The notes below the pieces were generated by a model. That model did no database searches. It saw only the letters and a list, made by a program, of their open reading frames with translations, and had not been told where the DNA came from. 64,000 nt of DNA from Acidobacteriota bacterium (GTDB taxonomy: Bacteria > Acidobacteriota > Terriglobia > Terriglobales > Acidobacteriaceae): NCBI GenBank assembly GCA_003010405.1, contig PJLO01000004.1:49128-113127 (forward strand). The letters are read 5' to 3'. Numbering within the stretch: the stretch's first letter is position 1; each line of letters starts with the position of its first letter. Made by a program: the position numbers and the translations under genes. Positions 34,458-42,887 of this stretch are shown here, in pieces.

Positions 34458-35693
34458 ATGTCAAAACGCGTAAAAACATCTCTTCTTCTGCTGTCGTTCA
34501 TGATCCTTGCCTTTGCCGTAGCAGGCGCGGTCGGCGTCAAAGGGGGCAAAAACACCGACGGAGCGTACCGCCAACTTGGCGTTTACAGCGAAGTTCTGTC
34601 GCGTATCCAGTCCGACTATGTCGAAGATCCAAACATCCCGCAGGTCAGCAACGGAGCCCTGCATGGATTGCTCGAAGCGCTCGATCCCAGCTCCAGTTAT
34701 CTGAGCGCGGATGAGTACAAGCAATTCAAGCAGTTTGGGCAGCAGAGCGCCGGGATCGGTGCCGCTTTATCAAAGCGTTATGGTTATGGTTACGTGATCT
34801 CCGTTACGCCGGGCGGCCCGGCCGAGAAAGCGGGCCTTGTAGCGGGAGATATCATTGAGGCCCTGAACGAAAAAAGCACTCGTGAAATATCGCTGGCGGA
34901 GCTTAAAGGGTTACTTGACGGGCAGGTCGGCTCCACTGTGAATCTCAGTGTTGTGCGTCCAAGCAAGGCTCAGCCGCAAAAGATTTCCGTAACGCGAGAC
35001 GTGGTGAAGTATCCGCCAGCGACTTCGAAAATTTTAGAAAACCAGGTCGGCTACGTTCTGGTGAACGGATTTCCAAAAGGACGTGCCCAGGAAATAGCGT
35101 TGCGTATTCGCGATCTTCAGAAAAATGGCGCGAAGAAGCTGATTCTCGACCTTCGGAATTCGGGGGATGGTGAGATCGCCGAGGGCATCGCAACCGCGAA
35201 TCTTTTCCTTGATCATGGGCAGATCGCCTATCTTGTGGGTCAGAAGTATCCTCGCCAGGACTTCGTCGCCGAGCCGTCAAAGGCGTTAGCGCCCTTACCA
35301 CTGGTTCTGATCGTCAACAAGTCCAGCGCCGGAGCGGCGGAAATCGTCGCTGGCGCGGTTCTCGATAACGCGCGCGGTGACGTTCTTGGTGACAAGTCGT
35401 TTGGCGCCGGTTCCGTCCAGAAGACCGTGGATCTTCAGGATGGGGGCGCGCTCATTCTGTCGATTGCCAAGTACTACACGCCAGCCGGTAGAGCAATTCA
35501 GGACGTGGCCGTCACGCCTAACATTTTGGTGCCGGACAAGGCGGAAGACTACATCGTGCCGGAGGATTCCAATATTACTCCTGACGAGAACGAGAAACCT
35601 GAACCCAAGAAGAACCAGCCCGACGAACAACTTCGCCGTGCTATCGAACAGCTGAACAAGCCGCGGGAACAGAAAGCAGGCGCAGCAAGTTAG
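34458..35693 (+). CDS. S41 family C-terminal processing peptidase (CtpA-like)
   Basis: The 411-aa protein has an N-terminal membrane anchor/signal (LLLLSFMILAFAVAGAVG), a PDZ domain (about 105-190: VTPGGPAEKAGLVAGDIIEAL) and an S41 protease core. The catalytic Ser lies in NKSSAGAAEIVAGA and the catalytic Lys in GDKSFGAGSVQ. The usual LDLRGNPGG loop reads LDLRNSGDGE, so the oxyanion-loop region is unusual. The C-terminus is charged. It should process periplasmic proteins at their C-termini. A strong hairpin follows. Confidence 0.9.
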   Translation: MSKRVKTSLLLLSFMILAFAVAGAVGVKGGKNTDGAYRQLGVYSEVLSRIQSDYVEDPNIPQVSNGALHGLLEALDPSSSYLSADEYKQFKQFGQQSAGIGAALSKRYGYGYVISVTPGGPAEKAGLVAGDIIEALNEKSTREISLAELKGLLDGQVGSTVNLSVVRPSKAQPQKISVTRDVVKYPPATSKILENQVGYVLVNGFPKGRAQEIALRIRDLQKNGAKKLILDLRNSGDGEIAEGIATANLFLDHGQIAYLVGQKYPRQDFVAEPSKALAPLPLVLIVNKSSAGAAEIVAGAVLDNARGDVLGDKSFGAGSVQKTVDLQDGGALILSIAKYYTPAGRAIQDVAVTPNILVPDKAEDYIVPEDSNITPDENEKPEPKKNQPDEQLRRAIEQLNKPREQKAGAAS

Positions 35694-35717
35694 TGTAGTG
35701 ACAATGACTGAACGAGT

Positions 35718-35755
35718 AACAGCCCCAATCGCAGAAAGGTTGGGGCTGTTGCTTG
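35718..35755 (+). terminator. Intrinsic terminator after the S41 protease gene
   Basis: AACAGCCCCAA (35718-35728) pairs with TTGGGGCTGTT (35740-35750), followed by GCTTGTT. Confidence 0.75.
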
Positions 35756-35812
35756 TTCGGGATTTGAACCGTCGCATGGCACGGAACTGATATTCACGTT
35801 CGTTCAAATAAC

Positions 35813-35839
35813 AAGGCCGCGGGCTTGTTCCGCGGCCTT
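35813..35839 (-). terminator. Hairpin terminator after the Lys-rich gene
   Basis: AAGGCCGCGG (35813-35822) pairs with CCGCGGCCTT (35830-35839) around GCTTGTT. Downstream on the minus strand is GTTATTTG. It serves the lysine-rich gene, which ends 20 bp away. Confidence 0.7.
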
Positions 35840-35858
35840 AGTTAGAACTCCTAATTCA

Positions 35859-36500
35859 CTACTTTTTGCCCTTTTTGCCTTTGCCCTTTGCCTTTTTGGT
35901 GGAGTTTAGGGAAGCCTTTTTTTGACCGACTTTCTTTGAAAGCTTCTTGTCTTTCTTCACTGCTTTCAGTGCTTTTTTAACGGCTTGCTTTGTTGCTTTT
36001 GTGCGCTTGGCAGGTTTTGCTGCCTTCTTAGCTGCTTTCTTAGTCGCAGTCTTCGTCGCACTCTTGGCAGGAGCTTTCTTTGCTGCTTTCTTGGCGGCTT
36101 TTTTTGCTGGCTTCTTTACAGCTGGCTTCTTCACAGCCGCCTTCTTCACAGCTTTCTTGGCTGCCTTTTTGGCGGGTTTGGCGGGCTTCTTAGCAGCGAC
36201 TTTCTTCGCGGCAGGTCTCTTTGCAGCCTTCCGGGTTGTTTTTTTCGCCTTTGGGGGCGGAGCCGGCTCGGCGGATTCTGCTTCGATTTCGATTTCGGCG
36301 GTTTCCTCGTCGCGCTGAGCGCGGCTGGCGGAAGGAGCAACCGCTTCGTCTTCTAAGTGCCCCAGCTCTGGCTCTTCCGCTTCGTCTTCGTCCTCCAGTT
36401 CTTCTTCCTCTTCGTCCTCAAGAATATCGTCAAAGGACTCGTTATCGCCGAACTCGTCGTCATCTCTGCCGCGACCGTAAAGAATCTCGTCAAACGTCAT
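35859..36500 (-). CDS. Histone H1-like Lys/Ala-rich protein with an acidic N-terminal domain
   Basis: The ATG at 36500 has AGGAGGACAC directly upstream and is the clear start; the frame is open further up without a site. The 213-aa product is bipolar. Residues 1-80 are rich in Asp/Glu (DDDEFGDNESFDDILEDEEE and similar). Residues about 85-213 are almost entirely Lys, Ala, Pro and Val in KKPAKKAAKK-type repeats with Thr/Ser, as in bacterial H1-like DNA-binding proteins. It probably binds nucleic acid through the tail, while the acidic head may mask the tail or recruit partners. The role is inferred. Confidence 0.85.
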   Translation of the reverse strand: MTFDEILYGRGRDDDEFGDNESFDDILEDEEEEELEDEDEAEEPELGHLEDEAVAPSASRAQRDEETAEIEIEAESAEPAPPPKAKKTTRKAAKRPAAKKVAAKKPAKPAKKAAKKAVKKAAVKKPAVKKPAKKAAKKAAKKAPAKSATKTATKKAAKKAAKPAKRTKATKQAVKKALKAVKKDKKLSKKVGQKKASLNSTKKAKGKGKKGKK

Positions 36501-36712
36501 GTGTCCTCCTGGTGTCTTATCCCTCTCCTGCCGCTCCGCGCCAGCGGACTGCTGAGCAGAGGTGCAACACGACTGCCTCGCTTCAGTGGCGAACCTTTCG
36601 CGATGCGTACGCATCATGAACGCCCTACACCCGAACACAATAACTCAGCGTTCTTTGCGATGCAATGGAATGAAGCGATTAGAGCTTAAATCGTGCATCG
36701 ATTTCCGCAATC

Positions 36713-38674
36713 TCAGGCTCGCGGCTTACGTTTCTTATTTCTCGAATGCACCTCCCTGGCCGGAATGCTGGGCTTTTCGACCTTTTCCTTTTTTGCGACA
36801 GGCTTCTCCTTGTTGTGCCTGCTTTTGCCTCTTTCCCTGTAGGCGCTTTGGGTAGATTCGTGGGCCGTACGTTTCACCGTGGTTTTAGCCTCGGTTCCAT
36901 GGCCGCGACGGTGTTTGCTGTCTTCGGATACTGGCTCAGGACCTGCTGCGGCGACTGGCTTGAAGATCGTCAGCGATCGTCCCGCACGCAGAGCGTTACC
37001 TCTCAAATGATTCCATTGCCGGATCTTCTCTGTTGGAACTCCAAAGTCATCAGCAACAGACAGAACGGTGTCGCCTCTTCGAACTGTGTAGTGCGTGGGG
37101 TGCTTGCCATAGGCGGCGGCAGTTGTGGCGCGGGATACAGTTTCATTGCTGGAGACCCTGGGGCTTGAGAGTTTGGCGCTAGAGCTCTTGACCGGAGAAA
37201 CCGGAATGATCAGCTTGCTGTCCTTTGCCAACGTAGTTTCTTTCAGGTTATTGGCTTCGGCAATGGCTGAGGACGTCGTGTGATATCGGCGCGCGATGTC
37301 ATTCAACGTCTCTCCGTATTCGACCCGATGGTAGCGCCAGTAAACACGCATCTCCTCCGGAATTGCTGCAACCGCACGTTCAAACTTCTCGGCCGTTCCC
37401 TCTGGAACATGCAGCTCAAAGTCCATATCCTTCGGAGTCGTCATTCGGAGCAGACTAGGGTTCAATTCCTGCAGGACCGCCGTGGAAGAATCGGTGCACT
37501 CAGCTACCAGCCGCAGATCGATTGGGTATTGTATGCGCACGGTATCCGAGGCGAGGGGTGCATCGGGTATGAGATGATCCAGTCCATACTGCTCGGGGTT
37601 CTTCGCCATGATGGTCATGGCGAGGATGATAGGCACATAATTGCGCGTTTCACCGGGCAAAACGTTGCGTTTATGTAGCTCCCAGAAGTCGGCGTATCCG
37701 GTGCGCTGCACCGCGCGCTGCACCGTTCCAGGACCGGAATTGTAAGCCGCCATTGCCAGGTACCAATCTCCAAATTGGGCGTAAAGATCCTTAAGCAAAC
37801 GGGCTGCGGCGCGTGTGGCTTTCTCCGGGTCCTGTCGCTCATCCACCCACCAGTTGCGCTGAAGCCCAGCGTGCATACCGTCCCAGGGCATAAACTGCCA
37901 CATCCCTCGTGCTCCCATACGGGACAACGCCAGCGGCTGGAAGCCTGATTCCGCCTGCGCGAGGAACATCAAATCTTGCGGTACTCCCTCTTCGCGGAAA
38001 ATCCGCGAGATCATCTCGTGATAGCGCCCGCGCCGGATCAACGCACGCACGATAGTGCCATGTCCGCGGGAAGAAAAGTAGTTGATGTAGCTCGCCACCG
38101 GATCAGTGAGCATGAGTGGAAGATCGCTGTGCGTACTTGCCAGTTCGGCTTGCGCCTTTGCCTTGATGGTGGGATCGACCGGAAAAGTGATGCTGTTGGC
38201 TTCGTCGATCGGCGCTGGCTCGGCGTGCTGTTCAGTGAATCCGTCACCGGCCTTCAGAGCCAGCAGCTCTAATTCGTGCGTCGCCTCAACAATCTTGTCG
38301 AACTCGCGCTGCAACCGCTCATCGTTCTGCATGCCGCTTGGTGCGCGCAGCAGGAGATTAAAGGCCGTATCAAAGTTGTCCTTGGCAGCTTCCATGTGTC
38401 CGGCCGTATAGTTAGCCCGGCCGCGGGCGTACTCGGCTTCGGCGCGAGCGATGACCTGTTCCACGGTTTCCTGCACGGGGCGAGCGCTGGCAGAATGCCG
38501 ACTTTGCGTCGGGCGCGGAGCGGGCGCCGCTGCGGGCTGCGGCGAAGTAAGGGTGGGCGAAGTTGCATTTGGCGAAGGCAAGGTCGAGGTCGCCTTTTCC
38601 TGCGGCTCACAGGAGGCAAGGAAAAGACAAGATAGGAGCAACGTCGGCAGAATTACACGATGACAAGAATTCAT
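36713..38674 (-). CDS. MltD-like membrane-bound lytic transglycosylase with LysM repeats
   Basis: The start at 38674 gives a lipoprotein signal (LPTLLLSCLFLASCEPQ, lipobox LASC). A low-complexity Pro/Ala linker is followed by a tetratricopeptide-like helical region. The SLT domain (about 240-375) has the catalytic Glu in LMFLAQAESGFQPLALS and the GARGMWQFMPWDG and AMAAYNSGPG motifs. Two LysM modules follow, at about 455-500 (GETLNDIARRYHTTSSAIAE) and 540-585 (RRGDTVLSVADDFGVPTEKI). The tail is Lys/Arg-rich. It cleaves peptidoglycan at the inner face of the outer membrane. The upstream alternative start (38716) adds 14 residues and is unlikely. Confidence 0.9.
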   Translation of the reverse strand: MNSCHRVILPTLLLSCLFLASCEPQEKATSTLPSPNATSPTLTSPQPAAAPAPRPTQSRHSASARPVQETVEQVIARAEAEYARGRANYTAGHMEAAKDNFDTAFNLLLRAPSGMQNDERLQREFDKIVEATHELELLALKAGDGFTEQHAEPAPIDEANSITFPVDPTIKAKAQAELASTHSDLPLMLTDPVASYINYFSSRGHGTIVRALIRRGRYHEMISRIFREEGVPQDLMFLAQAESGFQPLALSRMGARGMWQFMPWDGMHAGLQRNWWVDERQDPEKATRAAARLLKDLYAQFGDWYLAMAAYNSGPGTVQRAVQRTGYADFWELHKRNVLPGETRNYVPIILAMTIMAKNPEQYGLDHLIPDAPLASDTVRIQYPIDLRLVAECTDSSTAVLQELNPSLLRMTTPKDMDFELHVPEGTAEKFERAVAAIPEEMRVYWRYHRVEYGETLNDIARRYHTTSSAIAEANNLKETTLAKDSKLIIPVSPVKSSSAKLSSPRVSSNETVSRATTAAAYGKHPTHYTVRRGDTVLSVADDFGVPTEKIRQWNHLRGNALRAGRSLTIFKPVAAAGPEPVSEDSKHRRGHGTEAKTTVKRTAHESTQSAYRERGKSRHNKEKPVAKKEKVEKPSIPAREVHSRNKKRKPRA

Positions 38675-39230
38675 TGGTCTGGTTCGAAACAATTCCCTTG
38701 ATGCGATGCTTTGCATCAGGGAAATTAATCGCTACATCAAATCTACGAACGATTCACCGAAGGGTCAACCGGCGGAGGGTGTGACGACTGCGCCAATGAC
38801 AGTTATCCGGCAAAAATCAATCTGGGCGGTGCAAACGAAGTTGGCTGCCGGTGAAAGGTTGCCAAAGGAGTGCTCCGGGTTTTCGCTCAGTCGAGACAAA
38901 TCGTGCCATTTTGTGCGAAGGGGAATCAGGTAATTTGGGATAGAAAACCCGGAACACGGATGACTCCGCGCGAGGTACTCTGCAATGGCTGCGACACCGC
39001 CAGGACGAGCGCGTTCGATCCTTGGAACAGGAGGTAACCGGGCCGGAGCAACTGCGGTGATGCAGTGGAATTTCCGAAAGAGCATTCAAGCCTTGCGCGT
39101 GAAGTATTTAGCGGAATTGGCTTTTCCAACCTCAAGAGAAAATAGCGTCGGATGCGGGAGCGTGCTTTCTTCACGCTCAACATCAGGCGGGCCTCAGTGG
39201 ACTGCTCCGACCCGACGCAAGCAGTTTCTC
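38675..39230. other. Intergenic region at the left edge of the phage-derived locus
   Basis: The 556-bp region lies between the transglycosylase gene and the first small phage-type ORF. Six-frame reading gives only overlapping short ORFs. A hairpin-forming GATGCGATGCTTTGCATC-like sequence lies near 38700. I find no integrase, tRNA or direct repeat that would mark an attachment site. Confidence 0.4.
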
Positions 39231-39458
39231 TCAGCCCTTGTTTTTTACCGCGTCCAGGCATTGCCCGTAGAGCTCGATCAGATCCTTGGCGTAATCCTCT
39301 GCTCGCGACGCGGTACCGCCTTGAAAGCCAGCGCCGGGTGTTCCGGTACGGCCAAAACCAGTGGTGGTGGCGATGAACTTCATCATTTCGAGCGCGATCT
39401 CTTCATCTCGACGCACAGATGGTGGGTACGGAAAGGGAATGGTGTTTGTATCGCTCAC
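39231..39458 (-). CDS. Small hypothetical protein at the left edge of the phage locus
   Basis: The 75-aa protein has a GGAGA site upstream of its ATG. It starts MSDTNTIPFPYPPSVRRDEE, contains a helix (EIALEMMKFIATTTG), a Gly-rich loop and a C-terminal helix (YAKDLIELYGQCLDAVKNK). I do not recognise it. It could belong to the chromosome or to the phage locus. Confidence 0.6.
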   Translation of the reverse strand: MSDTNTIPFPYPPSVRRDEEIALEMMKFIATTTGFGRTGTPGAGFQGGTASRAEDYAKDLIELYGQCLDAVKNKG

Positions 39459-39605
39459 AGAATTTCTCCGGGACTGAATTGAAAAAGCACCGTGCCGCGC
39501 TGATCCACAGGCGACGCGGTGCCGATGATAACAGATATGACGAAGAACGATGAAGTGCTACAGAGCCGCGAGAAGCAGACGAGGACGCCTACTCCTCTTG
39601 TGCGA

Positions 39606-40172
39606 CTACTTCATGCCGGAAACTTGCGATACGAACTCAATCTGAGCGTCGATTCGCGCGGCGACGGGTGGTTTTTTCGGAGGCAGCGTGTCCGCGCGGC
39701 CGCCGGGAAGGTCCTGGTCATCTTCATCGCAGCCACTGAAAACAGGGCTAAGAAGATTAGATTCGAGCAAGATCTTCGAAAGGGAGTCGAGAGCCGCAGC
39801 GTAGCGCCGTTCGGCACGCTGCACCGTGATGCCCAGCCGGAGCGCTGCTTCGGGTACGCTGTATTCGAGCAGGACGGTGCCTGCAATGATTTCAAGATGG
39901 TGACGTTCGACACGATCGAAGACCCGCTCTATGTCATGAACGAAAATCACGGCATCTTCGAAAGTATGCAATTTATAGGAACTGACACGTGCACGGAAGC
40001 AGAGTCCTCCCAGCACGCTGGGCAGACGTCCGATATCAACCGCCATGCGGAAGTATCGGCGAAGAAGCGCGCGGGTGTATGGGCGATATGCCGCCAGGTT
40101 AGTGGTGTCAAGGCGCTTGGCGCGAGAACTGGATACAAGTTGCAGTTTAGCTTTACCGTTACTGAAGCTCAT
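39606..40172 (-). CDS. Sigma-region-4-like helix-turn-helix regulator
   Basis: The start at 40172 overlaps the upstream stop as ATGA. The 188-aa product has a helical N-terminus and, near residues 95-130, a segment (AALRLGITVQRAERRYAAAL) with the pattern of the sigma-70 region 4 or phage-antiterminator helix-turn-helix. The C-terminus is Pro/Asp-rich. It is the downstream gene of a two-gene leftward operon with a zinc-ribbon protein and may regulate transcription of the late phage genes. This is inferred from the motif and position only. Confidence 0.65.
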   Translation of the reverse strand: MSFSNGKAKLQLVSSSRAKRLDTTNLAAYRPYTRALLRRYFRMAVDIGRLPSVLGGLCFRARVSSYKLHTFEDAVIFVHDIERVFDRVERHHLEIIAGTVLLEYSVPEAALRLGITVQRAERRYAAALDSLSKILLESNLLSPVFSGCDEDDQDLPGGRADTLPPKKPPVAARIDAQIEFVSQVSGMK

Positions 40173-40372
40173 GCCTGCACCTGCGCCCGAAGCCGGGTCC
40201 AAACCTGCAGAAAAGCAGCTGGATCGCCGATGAGAAGTGAGGTTTCCACTTTTGCACACGGCGCGCAATGTTTCCGCTCGCTACCGGCGCGGCGCAGCCA
40301 GATGTTTCCGCAGCGCTCGCAATACTTTAGTTCCATATTGCTCGTCTGCAACGTTGCAATTTTGTTTTTCAT
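40169..40372 (-). CDS. Small zinc-ribbon protein
   Basis: The start at 40372 has AAGGGG eight bases upstream. The 67-aa protein has two Cys pairs (CERCGNIW and KHCAPC), forming a zinc ribbon of C-x2-C-x(about 13)-C-x2-C. Its stop overlaps the next start as ATGA, so translation of the sigma-like protein is coupled to it. Similar ribbons occur in small phage regulators and transcription-coupled proteins. I cannot name the family. Confidence 0.68.
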   Translation of the reverse strand: MKNKIATLQTSNMELKYCERCGNIWLRRAGSERKHCAPCAKVETSLLIGDPAAFLQVWTRLRAQVQA

Positions 40373-40568
40373 TAATTCGCCCCTTACAAAAAAGTCCCTG
40401 ACGCAGGCAGAAGGTGAGGTTTGCCTGCGTTGGGACTTCAGCAAGGACCACACTACTGCCGGCGACAGGGCTCGGTTCTTTTGCGATGACCTGTTCGTGT
40501 TATTTACTTAATCGGCGAATCCAGCGACGGAATCGCCGCAATCAGGATGCTCCTTTACGCAGTAAGCA

Positions 40569-40784
40569 TCAGGTCAGTCTTCGCTCATCTCGTCGCGTAA
40601 AGTAGCCTTCTTCATATCCAGATTTAAGGATGACGCCATTTTGAACGACGACACTAAGACGGCCGGTGAATTGTATTTCCCGGAGAAGTTTTGAAACGCC
40701 CGAGGCGAGAAGTTCGGAATTCTGAACCTTGCGGCGAAACTCGGCAAATGCCGTTTCGCTCGAAGCATTACTGACGTGCTCCAT
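40569..40784 (-). CDS. Small hypothetical protein
   Basis: The 71-aa protein has AGGAG about seven bases before its ATG. The sequence is mixed-charge (AFAEFRRKVQNSELLASG, then FTGRLSVVVQNGVI) with a basic end. No domain is recognised. It is divergent from the repressor gene across the operator-like region, so it may be the first leftward gene. Confidence 0.6.
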   Translation of the reverse strand: MEHVSNASSETAFAEFRRKVQNSELLASGVSKLLREIQFTGRLSVVVQNGVILKSGYEEGYFTRRDERRLT

Positions 40785-40860
40785 TGCTACTGCTCCTAGC
40801 CGTTATCAAATTTGTTGTGGGTGAATCATCGAACCGGGGCAGAACGAAGTCAAGGGATTT

Positions 40861-40910
40861 ATTGCTAAAAGTTACTAAAGTATATCCTTGTATTGCTTAA
40901 AGCTATTACT
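40861..40910. promoter_or_regulatory. Operator-like direct repeats between the leftward gene and the repressor
   Basis: ATTGCTAAAAGTTACT (40861-40876) and ATTGCTTAAAGCTATTACT (40892-40910) share ATTGCTWAAAG and TTACT and start 31 bp apart, about three helical turns. The region lies between the divergent 40784 and 40933 starts. Repressor-binding sites are the simplest reading. Confidence 0.5.
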
Positions 40911-40932
40911 TAGGTTTTTCAAGCGGGGCCCA

Positions 40933-41640
40933 ATGTTGATTTCCGATTTGCAGGATCGTGTACGAACTTTGGTGCGGGAACGCATTGAAAGCGGCGAGCT
41001 GACAGGGACGGAACTGGCGGTTCGCGCCGGTTTTAAACAGGCGCATGTTTCCAATTTTTTGAACCGGCGCAGGGGGCTTAGCGTGGAGGCGATGGATCGC
41101 GTTATGCAGGTGATGCAGCTTGAGGTTCAGAACCTATTGCCGGAGGAATACAGGGGTGTGCAGTTAACTGAATGGACAGAAGCAGCGTTTGCCTCAGTTC
41201 CAGTGATAATGAACGAAGCTCTCCTGCAGAGCGATTTCAGTCCTAGTCAAATCGTTGAATTCCTGCGCTTCAAGAAAAGTTTCCTTCGACGAATACGCCC
41301 GGAAATGGCGAATCAGCGAAGGACTTGGCAACGATTCGTGCTGATCAAGGCTGATAAAGACTCTGGCGAGGCGATGCGTCCGAGGTTGCTGCCGGGGGCG
41401 ACGCTGTTGATCGATCGCCACTATAACTCGTTGCGTAGCTATCGGCGACGCGAACCGAACATGTACGTGGTAAAGTGCGTAAACATGTTTAAGATTCGGT
41501 ACGTGGAACTACAAGGAAATCAGCTTACACTTCGGCCTGAAAATCAGAGATGTCCGCTTGGTTATGTTGAGATGAGCAAAGGCAAGACGTTTGCGGACTA
41601 TGTGGTCGGGCGGGTGGCACATATCTCGATTGAGACATAA
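40933..41640 (+). CDS. CI/LexA-like repressor with a helix-turn-helix and an S24-like domain lacking the catalytic Ser
   Basis: The 235-aa protein from the ATG at 40933 has an XRE-type helix-turn-helix (about 22-48, TGTELAVRAGFKQAHVSNFL) and a C-terminal domain resembling S24 peptidases. The family GxSM motif reads GEAMRP (145-150) with Ala147 in place of the nucleophile Ser. Candidate catalytic Lys residues remain at 181 and 187. If this fold assignment is right, the protein cannot cut itself in response to RecA and the locus should not be SOS-induced by that route. The start could also be the ATG at 40888. Confidence 0.8.
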   Translation: MLISDLQDRVRTLVRERIESGELTGTELAVRAGFKQAHVSNFLNRRRGLSVEAMDRVMQVMQLEVQNLLPEEYRGVQLTEWTEAAFASVPVIMNEALLQSDFSPSQIVEFLRFKKSFLRRIRPEMANQRRTWQRFVLIKADKDSGEAMRPRLLPGATLLIDRHYNSLRSYRRREPNMYVVKCVNMFKIRYVELQGNQLTLRPENQRCPLGYVEMSKGKTFADYVVGRVAHISIET

Positions 41641-41841
41641 GTAATGTGAAGGCAACTGCAGAACAATGGGAGTGCTCGAAAAACAGAGAAGCGGTACCTT
41701 TTGTGCTGTCAATAGCAGAAAACTTTGAAAGACGAAGTAAGTAGCTGATATTACGGTAAATAAAGTGTGTGACTCAAGTGAGGGGATAAGTGGATGAAAC
41801 TGATATTCTGAAAATAAGGAGCAACTGAGAGAGGCCATGGT

Positions 41842-42318
41842 GTGGGATTGAAGAAGAAAACGCGGGTAACAGCGAATAGCAGCTGGACTTGCAAAGATGA
41901 TGATGTTGTGGTGAAAAAGGCTCTGGTGAAAGCAAATCCAACTAAGAAAGATAAGAAAGCAGCAGTAAAGAACGGGGCGAAGTCTAAGACAAAGAGTGCC
42001 TCAGGGAAGCAGCGTAAGTTAGCGCTATCAGTCACAGCGGACCAGAATGACGGAGGCTTAACAGATGTTCTGGAAATGGACCCATTCGAGGTAGCGAGGC
42101 GGAAGATGAAGGGATCAGTTCCTGCTATTGTCGATGCAATGGTAGAACTGGCAAAGCAGGGAAGTTGCTCGCATGCTAAAACGTTGCTGGAAATGACAGG
42201 CGCAAAGCTTATGTTCGACACCGAACCCGAAAAGCAAGACAGCAGCCAACCCTGGGCGAGGTTGGTGTTGGAAAAGTTGAGCGAAGCGGAATCTGCTGGA
42301 GAGCAGAAAACAGTATAA
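41842..42318 (+). CDS. Lys-rich protein, possible small terminase-like
   Basis: The start is a GTG with GAGAGAGG upstream. The 158-aa protein has a Lys/Ala-rich first half (about 1-60) and a helical second half with VARRKMKGSVPAIVDAMVEL and GSCSHAKTLLEMTG. The latter pattern (helix, small-loop, helix) loosely resembles small-terminase or DUF5681-like proteins. It directly precedes the phosphatase gene, whose GTG follows its TAA. The assignment is weak. Confidence 0.55.
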   Translation: MGLKKKTRVTANSSWTCKDDDVVVKKALVKANPTKKDKKAAVKNGAKSKTKSASGKQRKLALSVTADQNDGGLTDVLEMDPFEVARRKMKGSVPAIVDAMVELAKQGSCSHAKTLLEMTGAKLMFDTEPEKQDSSQPWARLVLEKLSEAESAGEQKTV

Positions 42319-42885
42319 GTGACGGGTGTGACTGAGATTTCCATGAGCACTGAGTTGTTGTTACCCGAAGTGACGATTGAATCAATCGAGATGGATGCTG
42401 ATATGGACATGACGTGGGTTACTGATCGTATTGCAGTCGGCGGTGGAATCTGGGTGGAAGAAAAGATGGCCGAGGTGGTAAGAGCGGGCGTGACGCACGT
42501 TATCGACATGCAGATTGAGTTCGACGACACGTCACTGGGTGAACGTGCCGGGATAGAAGTGTTATGGAATCCGGTGGACGATGACTTTCAGCCGAAGGGA
42601 CATGATGTATTCGAGCGGGGAGTGAATTTTGCTTTGCAGGCGTTGGAAGATCCGCAATCAAAAATCTTTGTACACTGCGCGGCGGGGGTTCACCGTGCTC
42701 CCATGATGGCGCTGGCTGTGCTTTGCGCGACGGGGTACCCGATGGAGCAGGCAAAACACCTTATTCAGACGAAGCGTTATGTCGTGGACTTTGCCGATGT
42801 TTATGTGCGCAGCGTGGAACGTTTTTTGGAAAGTTACGCATTGCAGACGCAGAGCAGGGATAAGGCGAAAGGACGGCGACAGTAG
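42319..42885 (+). CDS. Dual-specificity/tyrosine-type protein phosphatase
   Basis: The 188-aa protein starts at a GTG directly after the preceding TAA; an ATG at 42343 is an alternative. It has the Cys-phosphatase P-loop HCAAGVHRA (Cys120, Arg126) and an Asp-rich loop NPVDDDFQPK (about 85-94) that would hold the general acid. Residues 31-50 begin the fold (TWVTDRIAVGGGIWVEE). The family is a DSP/PTP of the kind that acts on phosphotyrosine, phosphoserine or phosphoinositide. Its presence in a phage-derived operon is unusual. Its target could be a host kinase or the HipA-like kinase encoded 8 kb downstream. Confidence 0.88.
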   Translation: MTGVTEISMSTELLLPEVTIESIEMDADMDMTWVTDRIAVGGGIWVEEKMAEVVRAGVTHVIDMQIEFDDTSLGERAGIEVLWNPVDDDFQPKGHDVFERGVNFALQALEDPQSKIFVHCAAGVHRAPMMALAVLCATGYPMEQAKHLIQTKRYVVDFADVYVRSVERFLESYALQTQSRDKAKGRRQ

Positions 42886-42887
42886 AA

